Source: Sphaerisporangium corydalis
GTDB lineage: Bacteria; Actinomycetota; Actinomycetes; Streptosporangiales; Streptosporangiaceae
DNA length: 64,000 nt
Assembly: GCF_025506355.1 (NCBI RefSeq)
Contig: NZ_JANZYP010000002.1
Location: forward strand, 186,001 to 250,000
Direction of reading: 5' to 3'
Below are positions 57,353 through 64,000 of the stretch, piece after piece (positions within the stretch are counted from its first letter, which is position 1; the number at the start of each line of letters is the position of its first letter). Under the pieces are notes generated by a model. The model searched no databases and was not told the DNA's origin. It saw only the letters and a list, made by a program, of their open reading frames with translations. Both the position numbers and the translations under genes were made by a program.

Positions 57353-58708
57353 GTGAGCAGTGACGCGGTCCCCGCCTTCGACGCACCGTTCGAGCGCACC
57401 CCACCCAGCAACATCGAGGCCGAGCAGTCCGTGCTGGGCGGCATGCTGCTCTCCAAGGACGCCATCGCCGACGTGGTCGAGGTGCTGCGCGCCGACGACT
57501 TCTACCGGCCCGCGCACCAGATCATCTACGACGCCGTCCTCGACCTGTACGGGCGGGGCGAGCCGGCCGACGCGGTCACGATCTTCGGCGAGCTGTCCAA
57601 GCGCGGCGAGATCGCGCGCGTCGGCGGCGGTGCGTACGTGCACACCCTCACCGCCGTCGTCCCCACGGCGGCGAACGCCGGTTACTACGCCAAGATCGTC
57701 CGGGAGCAGGCGATCCTGCGCCGGCTGATCGAGGCCGGCACGCGCATCGTCTCCTACGGGTACGGCGGGCAGAACGAGGAGGTCGACGAGCTGGTCGACC
57801 GGGCGCAGGCCGAGATCTACGCGGTCACCGAGCGCCGCACCAGCGAGGACTACCGCCCGCTGTCGGAGATCATGCCCGGCGCGCTCGACGAGATCGAGGC
57901 CATCGGCAGCCGCAGCGGGCAGATGGTCGGCGTCCCGACGGGCTTCCAGGACCTCGACGCCCTGATGAACGGGCTGCACCCCGGCCAGATGATCGTCGTG
58001 GCCGCCCGCCCCGCCATCGGCAAGAGCACCCTCGGCCTCGACTTCGCGAGGTCGGCCGCCATCAAGCACCACATGGCGACCGTCGTGTTCTCCCTGGAAA
58101 TGTCGCGCAACGAGATCACGATGCGCCTGCTGTCGGCGGAGGCGCGGGTGGCGCTGCACACGATGCGCTCCGGCACCATGAACGACGAGGACTGGACGCG
58201 TCTCGCCCGCCGCATGAGCGAGGTCGCCGAGGCCCCCCTGTTCATCGACGACTCGCCCAACATGTCGATGATGGAGATCCGCGCCAAGTGCCGGCGCCTC
58301 AAGCAGCGGCACGACCTGCGCTTCGTCATCGTCGACTATCTCCAGCTCATGAGCTCGCCGAAGAAGACCGAGAGCCGCCAGCAGGAGGTCTCGGAGATCT
58401 CCCGTGCGCTCAAGCTGCTCGCCAAGGAGCTGGAGGTCCCCGTGATCGCGATCTCCCAGCTCAACCGAGGTCCCGAGCAGCGCACCGACAAGCGTCCCCA
58501 GGTGTCGGACCTGCGCGAGTCGGGCAGCATCGAGCAGGACGCGGACGTCGTGATCCTCCTGCACAGGGAGGACGCCTACGAGCGCGAGTCGCCGCGCGCC
58601 GGCGAGGCGGACCTCATCGTGGCCAAGCACCGCAACGGCCCCACCGCCACGGTGACCGTGGCCTTCCAGGGGCACTACAGCCGCTTCGTCGACATGGCCC
58701 CCCACTGA
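57353..58708 (+). CDS. dnaB: Replicative DNA helicase
   Basis: 451 residues from GTG 57353 (VSSDAVPAFDAPFERTPPSN); ATG 57338 adds five and the open frame adds more unconserved residues through the DnaA boxes. The N-terminal helical domain includes NIEAEQSVLGGMLLSKDAIA. The RecA-like domain has Walker A ARPAIGKSTLGLDFARSAA, the H1a-type MATVVFSLEMSRNEITMRLL, Walker B-like RFVIVDYLQLM and the arginine-finger region. No intein. It is the ring helicase loaded at oriC, with DciA (13225) as presumed loader. Confidence 0.98.
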   Translation: MSSDAVPAFDAPFERTPPSNIEAEQSVLGGMLLSKDAIADVVEVLRADDFYRPAHQIIYDAVLDLYGRGEPADAVTIFGELSKRGEIARVGGGAYVHTLTAVVPTAANAGYYAKIVREQAILRRLIEAGTRIVSYGYGGQNEEVDELVDRAQAEIYAVTERRTSEDYRPLSEIMPGALDEIEAIGSRSGQMVGVPTGFQDLDALMNGLHPGQMIVVAARPAIGKSTLGLDFARSAAIKHHMATVVFSLEMSRNEITMRLLSAEARVALHTMRSGTMNDEDWTRLARRMSEVAEAPLFIDDSPNMSMMEIRAKCRRLKQRHDLRFVIVDYLQLMSSPKKTESRQQEVSEISRALKLLAKELEVPVIAISQLNRGPEQRTDKRPQVSDLRESGSIEQDADVVILLHREDAYERESPRAGEADLIVAKHRNGPTATVTVAFQGHYSRFVDMAPH

Positions 58709-58714
58709 GCCCGC

Positions 58715-59314
58715 TCAGAGCAGCCGTCGTTGCACGACGTCGGCGAGGACCGTGGCCACGACCGTGTGGACGGCCCCGTTCTCGGGCGGGGTGCCCTTAC
58801 GGTCGGCGAACAGCAGGTGCCCTGCCCCGATCAGCGTGAGCGCGAGCGTGTCGACGTCGGCGTCGGCCGCGATGCGGCCGAACTCGCGCTCGGTGGCGAG
58901 GTAGGAGGCGATCATGGCCGTGGCCTCCGCCAGGAGCGGGACGCCGGTCGGCCGGGCCTGGCGCAGCCGGGCGCGCAGGTCGTCCCGGGAGATCACCAGG
59001 CCGACGATCGCCACGGCGACCGTGCCGAACAGGTCCGTCAGCGCGAGCGTGAGGTTGCCGGCGACGGTGCCGGTGCCGGCGGACTCGCGCAGGGCGGCGG
59101 CCTGGCCGCCGAGCCGGCCGACGCGGTCCAGCACCAGCCCGGCGAGGAAGGCGTCGAAGTCGGCGAAGTGCCGGTGCAGGACGCCCTTGGCGCAGCCCGC
59201 CTCGGTGGTGACCGCCCTGCTGGTCAGCGCGCTCGGCCCGTCCCTGAGCAGGACCCGCTCGGCGGCGTCGAAGAGCTGCTCGCGCGCGTCGCGGATGGCG
59301 ATCCCTGTCGGCAC
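58715..59314 (-). CDS. TetR family transcriptional regulator
   Basis: 199 residues from GTG 59314; the frame extends to 59368, where the start would lie inside the operator. The helix-turn-helix (about 8-55) reads AREQLFDAAERVLLRDGPSA, LTSRAVTTEAGCAKGVLHRH (recognition helix), FADFDAFLAGLVLDR. The C-terminal ligand domain (60-199) is all-helical without known signature. Divergent from the methyltransferase; the two tandem 16-bp palindromes between them are the likely operator. Confidence 0.9.
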   Translation of the reverse strand: MPTGIAIRDAREQLFDAAERVLLRDGPSALTSRAVTTEAGCAKGVLHRHFADFDAFLAGLVLDRVGRLGGQAAALRESAGTGTVAGNLTLALTDLFGTVAVAIVGLVISRDDLRARLRQARPTGVPLLAEATAMIASYLATEREFGRIAADADVDTLALTLIGAGHLLFADRKGTPPENGAVHTVVATVLADVVQRRLL

Positions 59315-59352
59315 CCGTGCACCCCGATCTTCCAGGCCCGCCCCGTTGACGA

Positions 59353-59389
59353 GTGGGCACATGCCCACTTAAGGTGGGCGCATGCCCAC
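59353..59389. promoter_or_regulatory. Two tandem 16-bp palindromes, candidate TetR operator
   Basis: GTGGGCACATGCCCAC (59353-59368, perfect 7-bp arms) and GTGGGCGCATGCCCAC (59374-59389, one mismatch), centres 21 bp apart, or two helical turns. The second contains the ATG (59382) of the methyltransferase. Binding would block both divergent genes. Confidence 0.75.
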
Positions 59390-60206
59390 TATACCTCCGG
59401 GGCAGGCGCCCCTTCCCCAGAATGTCCCTCACCAGGCCCGCCAGATGGCGGAGTCGTTCGGCTCGGACCCAGGACGCTACGACCGGGCCAGGCCCGGCTA
59501 CCCCGACGCGATGGTGGACTGGATCGTCGCCTCCGGTCCCGGGCCCGCCGTCGTCGACGTCGGCATCGGCACCGGCATCGCGGCCCGGCTGTTCCAGGCG
59601 GCCGGCTGCACGGTGCTCGGGGTCGAGGTCGACGCGCGGATGGCCGAATGGGCGCGACGCGACGGGCTCGACGTCGAGGTGGCGGCGTTCGAGGCCTGGG
59701 ACCCCGCCGGCCGGGTGTTCGACACGGTCGTCTCGGGACAGGCCTGGCACTGGGTGGATCCGGTCGCGGGCGCGGCGAAGGCCGCCGAGGCACTGCGGCC
59801 CGGCGGCCGGCTGGCCGTGTTCTGGAACGTGATGCAGGCGCCGCCCGACGTGGCGGCGGCCTTCTCCGAGGTCTACGAGCGGATACTGCCCGGCTCGCTC
59901 GCCTCCCGCGCGTGGGCGCCCGGCGTGGACCCCTACTCGGCGTTGTGCGACAAGGCCGCCGACGGGATGCGGGAGGCGGGCGCGTTCGGTGATCCGGAGC
60001 GGCGGCGGTTCGCATGGGAACGGCCCTACACCCGGGACGAATGGCTGGACCAGCTCCCCACCAGCGGCGCCTACGCCCTGTTCTCGCCGGACCAGCAGGA
60101 GGCGGTGCTGGCGGGTGCCGGTGCCGCGATCGACGCCCTCGGGGGCCGCTTCACGATGGGTTACACCGCCGTCGTCGTGGCCGCCACGCGAACCGGCGCC
60201 GCCTGA
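59382..60206 (+). CDS. Class I SAM-dependent methyltransferase
   Basis: 274 residues. Motif I is AVVDVGIGTGIAARLFQAAG (about 50-70), then GVEVDARMAEWAR (acidic loop), FDTVVSGQAWHWVDP and LRPGGRLAVFWNVMQ. The N-terminal FGSDPGRYDRARPGYPDAMV is typical of UbiE/Trans-aconitate-like methyltransferases of actinobacteria. Substrate unknown. Translation begins inside the second operator palindrome, with no Shine-Dalgarno, so a leaderless or very short leader is likely. It is divergent from the TetR gene, its probable regulator. Confidence 0.87.
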   Translation: MPTIPPGQAPLPQNVPHQARQMAESFGSDPGRYDRARPGYPDAMVDWIVASGPGPAVVDVGIGTGIAARLFQAAGCTVLGVEVDARMAEWARRDGLDVEVAAFEAWDPAGRVFDTVVSGQAWHWVDPVAGAAKAAEALRPGGRLAVFWNVMQAPPDVAAAFSEVYERILPGSLASRAWAPGVDPYSALCDKAADGMREAGAFGDPERRRFAWERPYTRDEWLDQLPTSGAYALFSPDQQEAVLAGAGAAIDALGGRFTMGYTAVVVAATRTGAA

Positions 60207-60273
60207 CCGGGGGAGCGGGCCGGCGCCCCTGGGCGGACCGGCGGCGACGCGCCCAGGCGGGATCCGGCGACGC

Positions 60274-60723
60274 TCAGGCCGGGCCGGCGAGCGGGGCGCC
60301 GGTCTCCAGCAGGGTCTTGAGGCCGCTCAGGACGAACATCCACCCCGGGCCGGAGACGCTCTCGGCCGTCTTGGGAGCGCCCTGGAGCCGGTCGTGGACC
60401 AGGGTGAGCTTGCAGAATCCTCCCTCCGCGGGCTCGATCTCCCAGGTGACCCGGCTCGGCTCCTCCGCCGCGAGCTCGGGGTCGTACAGGGAGCGCCACT
60501 CGTGGACCAGCTTGCGCGGCGGGTCGTACTCGGTGACCGGGCCGTCGCCCCACAGCGCGCCGTCCGGCCCGTGGGACACGTGGCGCTCGGCGGTGTTCTC
60601 GATGTGGGCGCCATGGAAGTAGCGCGCGGTGAACTCCGGCTTGACGATGGCCTCCCAGATCCGCTCGGGGGTCGCCTTGATGAAGATCTGGTAGACCTGC
60701 GTCGTCTGTGCTGGTGTGCTCAT
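60274..60723 (-). CDS. SRPBCC/AHSA1 domain protein
   Basis: 149 residues from ATG 60723 (GGAG 9 nt upstream): MSTPAQTTQVYQIFIKATPE, then RIWEAIVKPEFTARYFHGAH are the N-terminal strand and helix of the START-like AHSA1 family. EYDPPRKLVHEWRSLYDPE and TLVHDRLQGAPKTAESV follow. These small helix-grip proteins bind hydrophobic ligands and are usually paired with an ArsR regulator, which is absent here. A perfect 8-bp inverted repeat stands 61-80 bp upstream. Confidence 0.88.
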   Translation of the reverse strand: MSTPAQTTQVYQIFIKATPERIWEAIVKPEFTARYFHGAHIENTAERHVSHGPDGALWGDGPVTEYDPPRKLVHEWRSLYDPELAAEEPSRVTWEIEPAEGGFCKLTLVHDRLQGAPKTAESVSGPGWMFVLSGLKTLLETGAPLAGPA

Positions 60724-60783
60724 TGCTCGGTTCTCCAACCGGTTCGCCAGGTCGGCCCGGCTCGGCCGCCGCCCGCCGAGCTT

Positions 60784-60803
60784 ATGTGACCAAAAGGTCA
60801 CAT
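60784..60803. promoter_or_regulatory. Inverted repeat upstream of the AHSA1 gene
   Basis: ATGTGACC-AAAA-GGTCACAT: perfect 8-bp arms, 4-bp centre. It overlaps the stop codon of the metallophosphoesterase gene (60798-60800) and precedes the AHSA1 start by 61 bp. It may be an operator (ArsR-like sites have this form) or a terminator. Confidence 0.6.
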
Positions 60804-61559
60804 GTCCAGGGCCGGCATCACGCGGGCGTGCGACGTCAGGCGGCCGTCGTCGGACAGCACGTGCAGCGCGAACCCCGGCGGCAGATCGAAGTCGAGCGGC
60901 GGATGGGCCGTGGTCTCCTGCGGGAGCAGCGCCGTCGAGGCCACGCCGGGCGCCACGTACACGGGCAGGCCCGCGAAGACGGTCGAGGCCGGCGTGTGGA
61001 CGTGGCCGACGAGGAGGGCGACGACGCGGGGGTGCGCGCGGAGCACGGCCTCCAGGCGTTCGGGCTCGCGCAGCCGGATGTCGTCGACGTAGGGGACGCC
61101 CACGGGCACCGGCTGGTGGTGCATGCCCACCAGGACCGGGCCGGTGGCCGACGCGAGGATCTCGGTGAGCCACCGCAGCGTCTCTTCGTCGAGGTGGCCG
61201 TCGTCGCGCCCCGGGATGCTGGAGTCGCACAGGGCGACGGTCAGCCCGCCCACCCTGAGCACCTGGTTGATCGCGGCGGACCCGTCGGTCCCCCCGGCCT
61301 CGCCGAGGAGGACCTTGCGGAACTCCGGCCTGCTGTCGTGGTTGCCGGGACAGATGATCGTCGGGTACGGGAAGCGGAGGAGCCCGTGGGCGATCTCGTA
61401 CTCCTCGGCGGTCCCGTGGTCGGCGATGTCGCCGGTCACCAGGACGGCGTCGATCGGCCCGGGAAGGCCGGACAGGTGGCGGACGACCCGCTCGGCGCGC
61501 TCGGCGCTTCGCGCGGATCCGTCGATGTGGACATCGCTGACGTGGGCGATTGTGAGCAT
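60798..61559 (-). CDS. Metallophosphoesterase (3',5'-cyclic nucleotide phosphodiesterase CpdA-like)
   Basis: 253 residues with all motifs of class III phosphodiesterases in order: HVSDVHIDGSARSAE (D-x-H), VLVTGDIADHG (GD), IICPGNHDSRPEF (GNHD), VLVGMHHQP (H) and ALLVGHVHTP (GHxH). These bind two metals. It probably hydrolyses cyclic nucleotides or another phosphodiester; specificity cannot be judged. ATG 61559 has no clear Shine-Dalgarno. It lies just upstream of the AHSA1 gene on the same strand. Confidence 0.9.
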   Translation of the reverse strand: MLTIAHVSDVHIDGSARSAERAERVVRHLSGLPGPIDAVLVTGDIADHGTAEEYEIAHGLLRFPYPTIICPGNHDSRPEFRKVLLGEAGGTDGSAAINQVLRVGGLTVALCDSSIPGRDDGHLDEETLRWLTEILASATGPVLVGMHHQPVPVGVPYVDDIRLREPERLEAVLRAHPRVVALLVGHVHTPASTVFAGLPVYVAPGVASTALLPQETTAHPPLDFDLPPGFALHVLSDDGRLTSHARVMPALDM

Positions 61560-61604
61560 GGGCGCCAGGATTTCACAGGACCGCGCCGGACCGCCGGGCG
61601 TCCC

Positions 61605-62426
61605 TCAGGGGGTCCCGGCGGGGGGATCGGCGAAGGCGGTCCGCAGGGTCTCGGCCGTCGCGGGATCGGCGGGGAAGAAGGACTCGATGGCCAGCTCGGC
61701 GACCGTGATGTCGAGAGGCGTGCCGAAAGTCGCGATCGTGCTGAAGAACGCGAGCTCGCGGCCCTCGTACCGCAGGCGGAGCGGAACGACGATCTCGCCA
61801 GGCCCCGGTATCTCCACGTCGGGTTCCGGCTGGTCGCAGGGGTAGGAATCGAGCTCCTCGTACAGGGCCTCCAGCAGGGGGTCGGCGGTGAGGGCGATCT
61901 GGCGCCGCAGCCGTCCGAGCAGGTGTCCCCGCCACTCGCCGAGGTTGACGATGTGCGGGGCCAGGCCCTGCGGGTGCAGGCTCGCCCGCAGCACGTTGGC
62001 GGGCGCCGCGAGCAGGTGCGGCGCCATCAGCCCGGTGAAGAGCGCGAGGCTGGCGTTGCCGTCGACCAGGTTCCAGCGCCCGTCCACCACGACGGCGGGG
62101 TAGGGGTCGTGACCGGCGAGGATCTGCCGGAGCGCCTTGCGCACGGCCGTCATCTGGGGCGCGTTCAGGGTGCTCTCGGAGAACACCGGGGCGAACCCGG
62201 CCGCCAGCAGCAGGCGGTTGCGCTCGCGCAGCGACAGGTCGAGCTCCGCGGAGAGGTGCAGGACCATCTCGCGGCTCGGGTTGGACCGCCCGGTCTCCAT
62301 GAAGCTGAGGTGGCGGGTCGAGATGTCGGCCTGGATGGCCAGATCGAGCTGGCTGAGCCTGCGGTGTTCACGCCATTGGCGCAACAGCTCGCCTACGGGC
62401 CGTTGGGAGAGCGCCGCGGTCGTCAT
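61605..62426 (-). CDS. XRE family regulator with MmyB-like ligand domain
   Basis: 273 residues. N-terminal helix-turn-helix (about 10-70): GELLRQWREHRRLSQLDLA, IQADISTRHLSFMETGRSNP (recognition helix). The C-terminal MmyB-type PAS-like domain (about 95-265) includes ILAGHDPYPAVVVDGRWNLV and NASLALFTGLMAPHLL, ending in LAFFSTIATFGTPLDITVAE and LAIESFFPAD. MmyB regulators usually control an adjacent SDR or other oxidoreductase; an SDR lies 97 bp upstream on the same strand. ATG 62426 is preceded by TAACCT with a 6-nt gap, suggesting a leaderless transcript. Confidence 0.9.
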   Translation of the reverse strand: MTTAALSQRPVGELLRQWREHRRLSQLDLAIQADISTRHLSFMETGRSNPSREMVLHLSAELDLSLRERNRLLLAAGFAPVFSESTLNAPQMTAVRKALRQILAGHDPYPAVVVDGRWNLVDGNASLALFTGLMAPHLLAAPANVLRASLHPQGLAPHIVNLGEWRGHLLGRLRRQIALTADPLLEALYEELDSYPCDQPEPDVEIPGPGEIVVPLRLRYEGRELAFFSTIATFGTPLDITVAELAIESFFPADPATAETLRTAFADPPAGTP

Positions 62427-62522
62427 GTCGCGAGGTTACGTGGCCGGGGCCGCCGGCCGCGATTACGTCACGGGTAACCACCGGCGTTCCCCGGCCCGGA
62501 GGCGAGCGCGCCCCCGTGGGGG

Positions 62523-63275
62523 TCAGGCGGTGGAGCCGCCGTCGACGACCAGGTCATGGCCCACGGCGAAGCCCGCCTCATCCGACGACAGCCAAAGGAC
62601 GGTCGCGGTGATCTCGTCGAGGGTGCCGACGCGGCCGATGGGGAGTTGCTGCTTGATCCGCTCGTCGCGGTCGGCCCGGGTCTCACCCGGACGCGACGAC
62701 ATCGGCGTGTCATGCGGCCCGGGGCTCACCACGTTGATCCGGATGCCCTCGCGGATGTACTCCCGCGCGGCCGTGCGGCTGAGCGCGGTGACGGCCGCCT
62801 TTGAGGCGGCGTACGCGCCGAGGCCGGGGATCCGCAGATGGGTCCCGACCTGCGAGGACACGTTGACGATCACGCCTCCGCCGCCCTGGCGCATGGCGGC
62901 GATCTCGTGCTTCATCGACAGCATGACACCGGTCAGGTTGACGTCGATCGTGCGGGCCCAGTCGTCCTCGCCGATGTCGGCGACCTGCCCCATGCTGAAC
63001 ACGCCGGCGTTGTTGACCGCGACGTCGAGCCGTCCGTGCAGCCGGACGATGTCGGCGACGAGGGCGGCGACGTCCGCCGAGCTGGTCACGTCCACGGTGA
63101 GCGCGGTGGCGCGGCCGTCCTCGGCCTCGATGAGCTTCACGGTCTGGTCCAGCGGCTCCCTGCGGCGGCCGGCGGCGACGACCGTGGCGCCCTCGCGGGC
63201 GAAGCCGAGCGCGACGGCCCGGCCGATGCCCGAACCGCTCCCCGTGACCAACACCACTTTGTCGTGAAATCTCAT
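62523..63275 (-). CDS. SDR family NAD(P)-dependent oxidoreductase
   Basis: 250 residues, full-length classical SDR. The cofactor motif TGxxxGxG reads VLVTGSGSGIGRAVALG. NNAGV is in VAVNNAGVFSMGQ. The catalytic Ser lies in NVSSQVGTHL and YxxxK in AYAASKAAVTALSRT. FVVSPGPHDTPMSSR-like segment NVVSPGPHDTPM is typical. The C-terminus GFAVGHDLVVDGGSTA is complete. Probable 3-oxoacyl or secondary alcohol dehydrogenase; substrate unknown. Between the TetR and MmyB-type regulators, either of which may control it. Confidence 0.93.
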   Translation of the reverse strand: MRFHDKVVLVTGSGSGIGRAVALGFAREGATVVAAGRRREPLDQTVKLIEAEDGRATALTVDVTSSADVAALVADIVRLHGRLDVAVNNAGVFSMGQVADIGEDDWARTIDVNLTGVMLSMKHEIAAMRQGGGGVIVNVSSQVGTHLRIPGLGAYAASKAAVTALSRTAAREYIREGIRINVVSPGPHDTPMSSRPGETRADRDERIKQQLPIGRVGTLDEITATVLWLSSDEAGFAVGHDLVVDGGSTA

Positions 63276-63350
63276 AACTTCTCCACTAATAATTGACTGT
63301 TCATTCCAGATAGCGGGCAGGGATCGGCCCCTTTGCGCCCGAGGTGAGGA

Positions 63351-63932
63351 TCAGGTCAGGACCGAGAGCGCCTCGGCGGCGGCATCCTCGAGCCGTCCAG
63401 GCTCGGGGGACCCCTTGCTCATGAGCCGGAGCCCCTGCAGGAACACCAGGAGGAAGCGCGCCAGGGCCCTCGGGTCCCGATCGGCCGCCAGGTCGCCCTC
63501 GGCGCGCGCCCGCGTCAGCGCCGAGGTCAGCGCCGTCTCCAGCCCCGTCCAGTTGGCGTCGAGCACCCGGGTGACCTCGCTGTCCCCCGGAAGCATCTCC
63601 GCCGCCGCGTTCACCACCATGCACCCCCGCCGCCGCACGTCCCCGGCGGAGTCGGCGGCGTAGAAGGCGACCAGCGCCCGTACGGCGGGCAGGGCGGGGC
63701 CTGGCCGGGAGAGGATCTCGATCGGCGACGGGCTGCGGGACTCCAGATAGCGCCTCAGCGCCTTCATGTAGAGGTCGTGCTTGCCGCCGAAGGTGGCGTA
63801 CAGGCTGGCGCGCCCGATGCGCAGCCGCTCCACCAGGTCGGACATGGACGTCGCCTCGTACCCCCGCTCCCAGAACAGCTCGAGGGCCGCCTGCAGCGCC
63901 ACGTCCGGATCGAACTCCTTGGTCCTCGCCAT
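63351..63932 (-). CDS. TetR/AcrR family transcriptional regulator
   Basis: 193 residues. Helix-turn-helix (about 8-55): VALQAALELFWERGYEATSM, SDLVERLRIGRASLYATFG (recognition helix), GKHDLYMKAL. The C-terminal domain (TetR_C_16-like) has a conserved Cys in RRRGCMVVNAAAEM. It lies upstream of the SDR (75 bp) on the same strand; TetR-SDR pairing suggests local control. An imperfect GACCG/CGGTC site occurs in the 70 bp upstream of its start. Confidence 0.92.
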   Translation of the reverse strand: MARTKEFDPDVALQAALELFWERGYEATSMSDLVERLRIGRASLYATFGGKHDLYMKALRRYLESRSPSPIEILSRPGPALPAVRALVAFYAADSAGDVRRRGCMVVNAAAEMLPGDSEVTRVLDANWTGLETALTSALTRARAEGDLAADRDPRALARFLLVFLQGLRLMSKGSPEPGRLEDAAAEALSVLT

Positions 63933-64000
63933 GGACGGACCGTATCAGGAACGATCGGTCAAATAAAGCGAGGGGTACGGCCGCCCCTGCGGGCCGTACC

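Noticed and set aside
58715-64000. Biosynthetic or defence cluster at the right end
   Set aside because: TetR, methyltransferase, AHSA1, phosphoesterase, XRE, SDR and TetR genes look like independent accessory units; no core synthase, nuclease or toxin-antitoxin pair is visible.

Overview
The window is high-GC (about 70%) actinobacterial DNA spanning the chromosomal replication origin. Gene content, order, GTG/TTG starts and domain versions (long-linker DnaA, DUF3566, DUF6049, DUF5318, DciA/DUF721) point to a filamentous actinomycete of the Streptosporangiales type (Nonomuraea, Streptosporangium or Microbispora relatives). The genus is inferred, not proven. The core order resembles Mycobacterium tuberculosis and, for the right arm, Streptomyces.

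Layout. 1-6.5 kb is an accessory region: a truncated CPBP membrane protein, a four-unit tandem hairpin repeat, an alpha/beta hydrolase facing a winged-helix regulator across three phased direct repeats, a small secreted protein, a RibD_C/DHFR-like protein with an AraC-type regulator, a second CPBP protein and a membrane-anchored hypothetical. 6.7-20 kb, all leftward, is the replication core: tRNA-Ile(GAU), DUF3566, gyrA, gyrB, dciA, recF, gnd, dnaN, oriC, dnaA. 20.4-26.2 kb, rightward, is rpmH-rnpA-yidD-yidC-jag, rsmG, parA, parB with two perfect parS sites. 26.3-29.8 kb holds three leftward amino-acid or cell-wall genes (threonine aldolase, D-Ala-D-Ala ligase family, PLP aminotransferase). 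30.1-40.2 kb is GNAT and then, leftward, ybaK-like, DUF6049, murJ, pseudokinase, sigM, anti-sigma factor, trxB, trxA. 40.3-45.9 kb is the CCA enzyme, an MFS transporter, idi, ino1 and padR. 46-52 kb is DUF5318, a class A penicillin-binding protein and two polytopic mannosyl/glycosyltransferases. 52.2-58.7 kb is nfo, two small membrane proteins, rpsF-ssb-rpsR-rplI, a MATE exporter and dnaB. 58.7-64 kb is accessory: TetR/methyltransferase, AHSA1 protein, metallophosphoesterase, MmyB-type XRE regulator, SDR and TetR.

How they work together: DnaA, DnaN, DciA, DnaB, SSB, RecF and gyrase initiate and sustain replication; ParAB/parS segregates the origin; YidC, RnpA, RpmH, Jag and RsmG serve membrane insertion and RNA or ribosome maturation; MurJ, the pseudokinase, the class A PBP and the ligase serve cell-wall synthesis; SigM/anti-sigma and TrxAB serve envelope and redox stress.

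Most unusual items: (1) a perfect 12-bp hairpin burying the gyrB Shine-Dalgarno just before a TTG start; (2) a third DnaA-box cluster, with two consensus boxes, upstream of dnaB 40 kb from oriC; (3) an identical 20-bp inverted DnaA-box pair after the dnaA stop and at the nfo stop; (4) the tandem hairpin repeat that also encodes a chain of stop/start-overlapping mini-ORFs; (5) tandem operator-like palindromes overlapping start codons. I saw no CRISPR array, phage, transposase or rRNA. No wholly new multi-gene system could be supported; the novelty is mainly in cis-acting structure.
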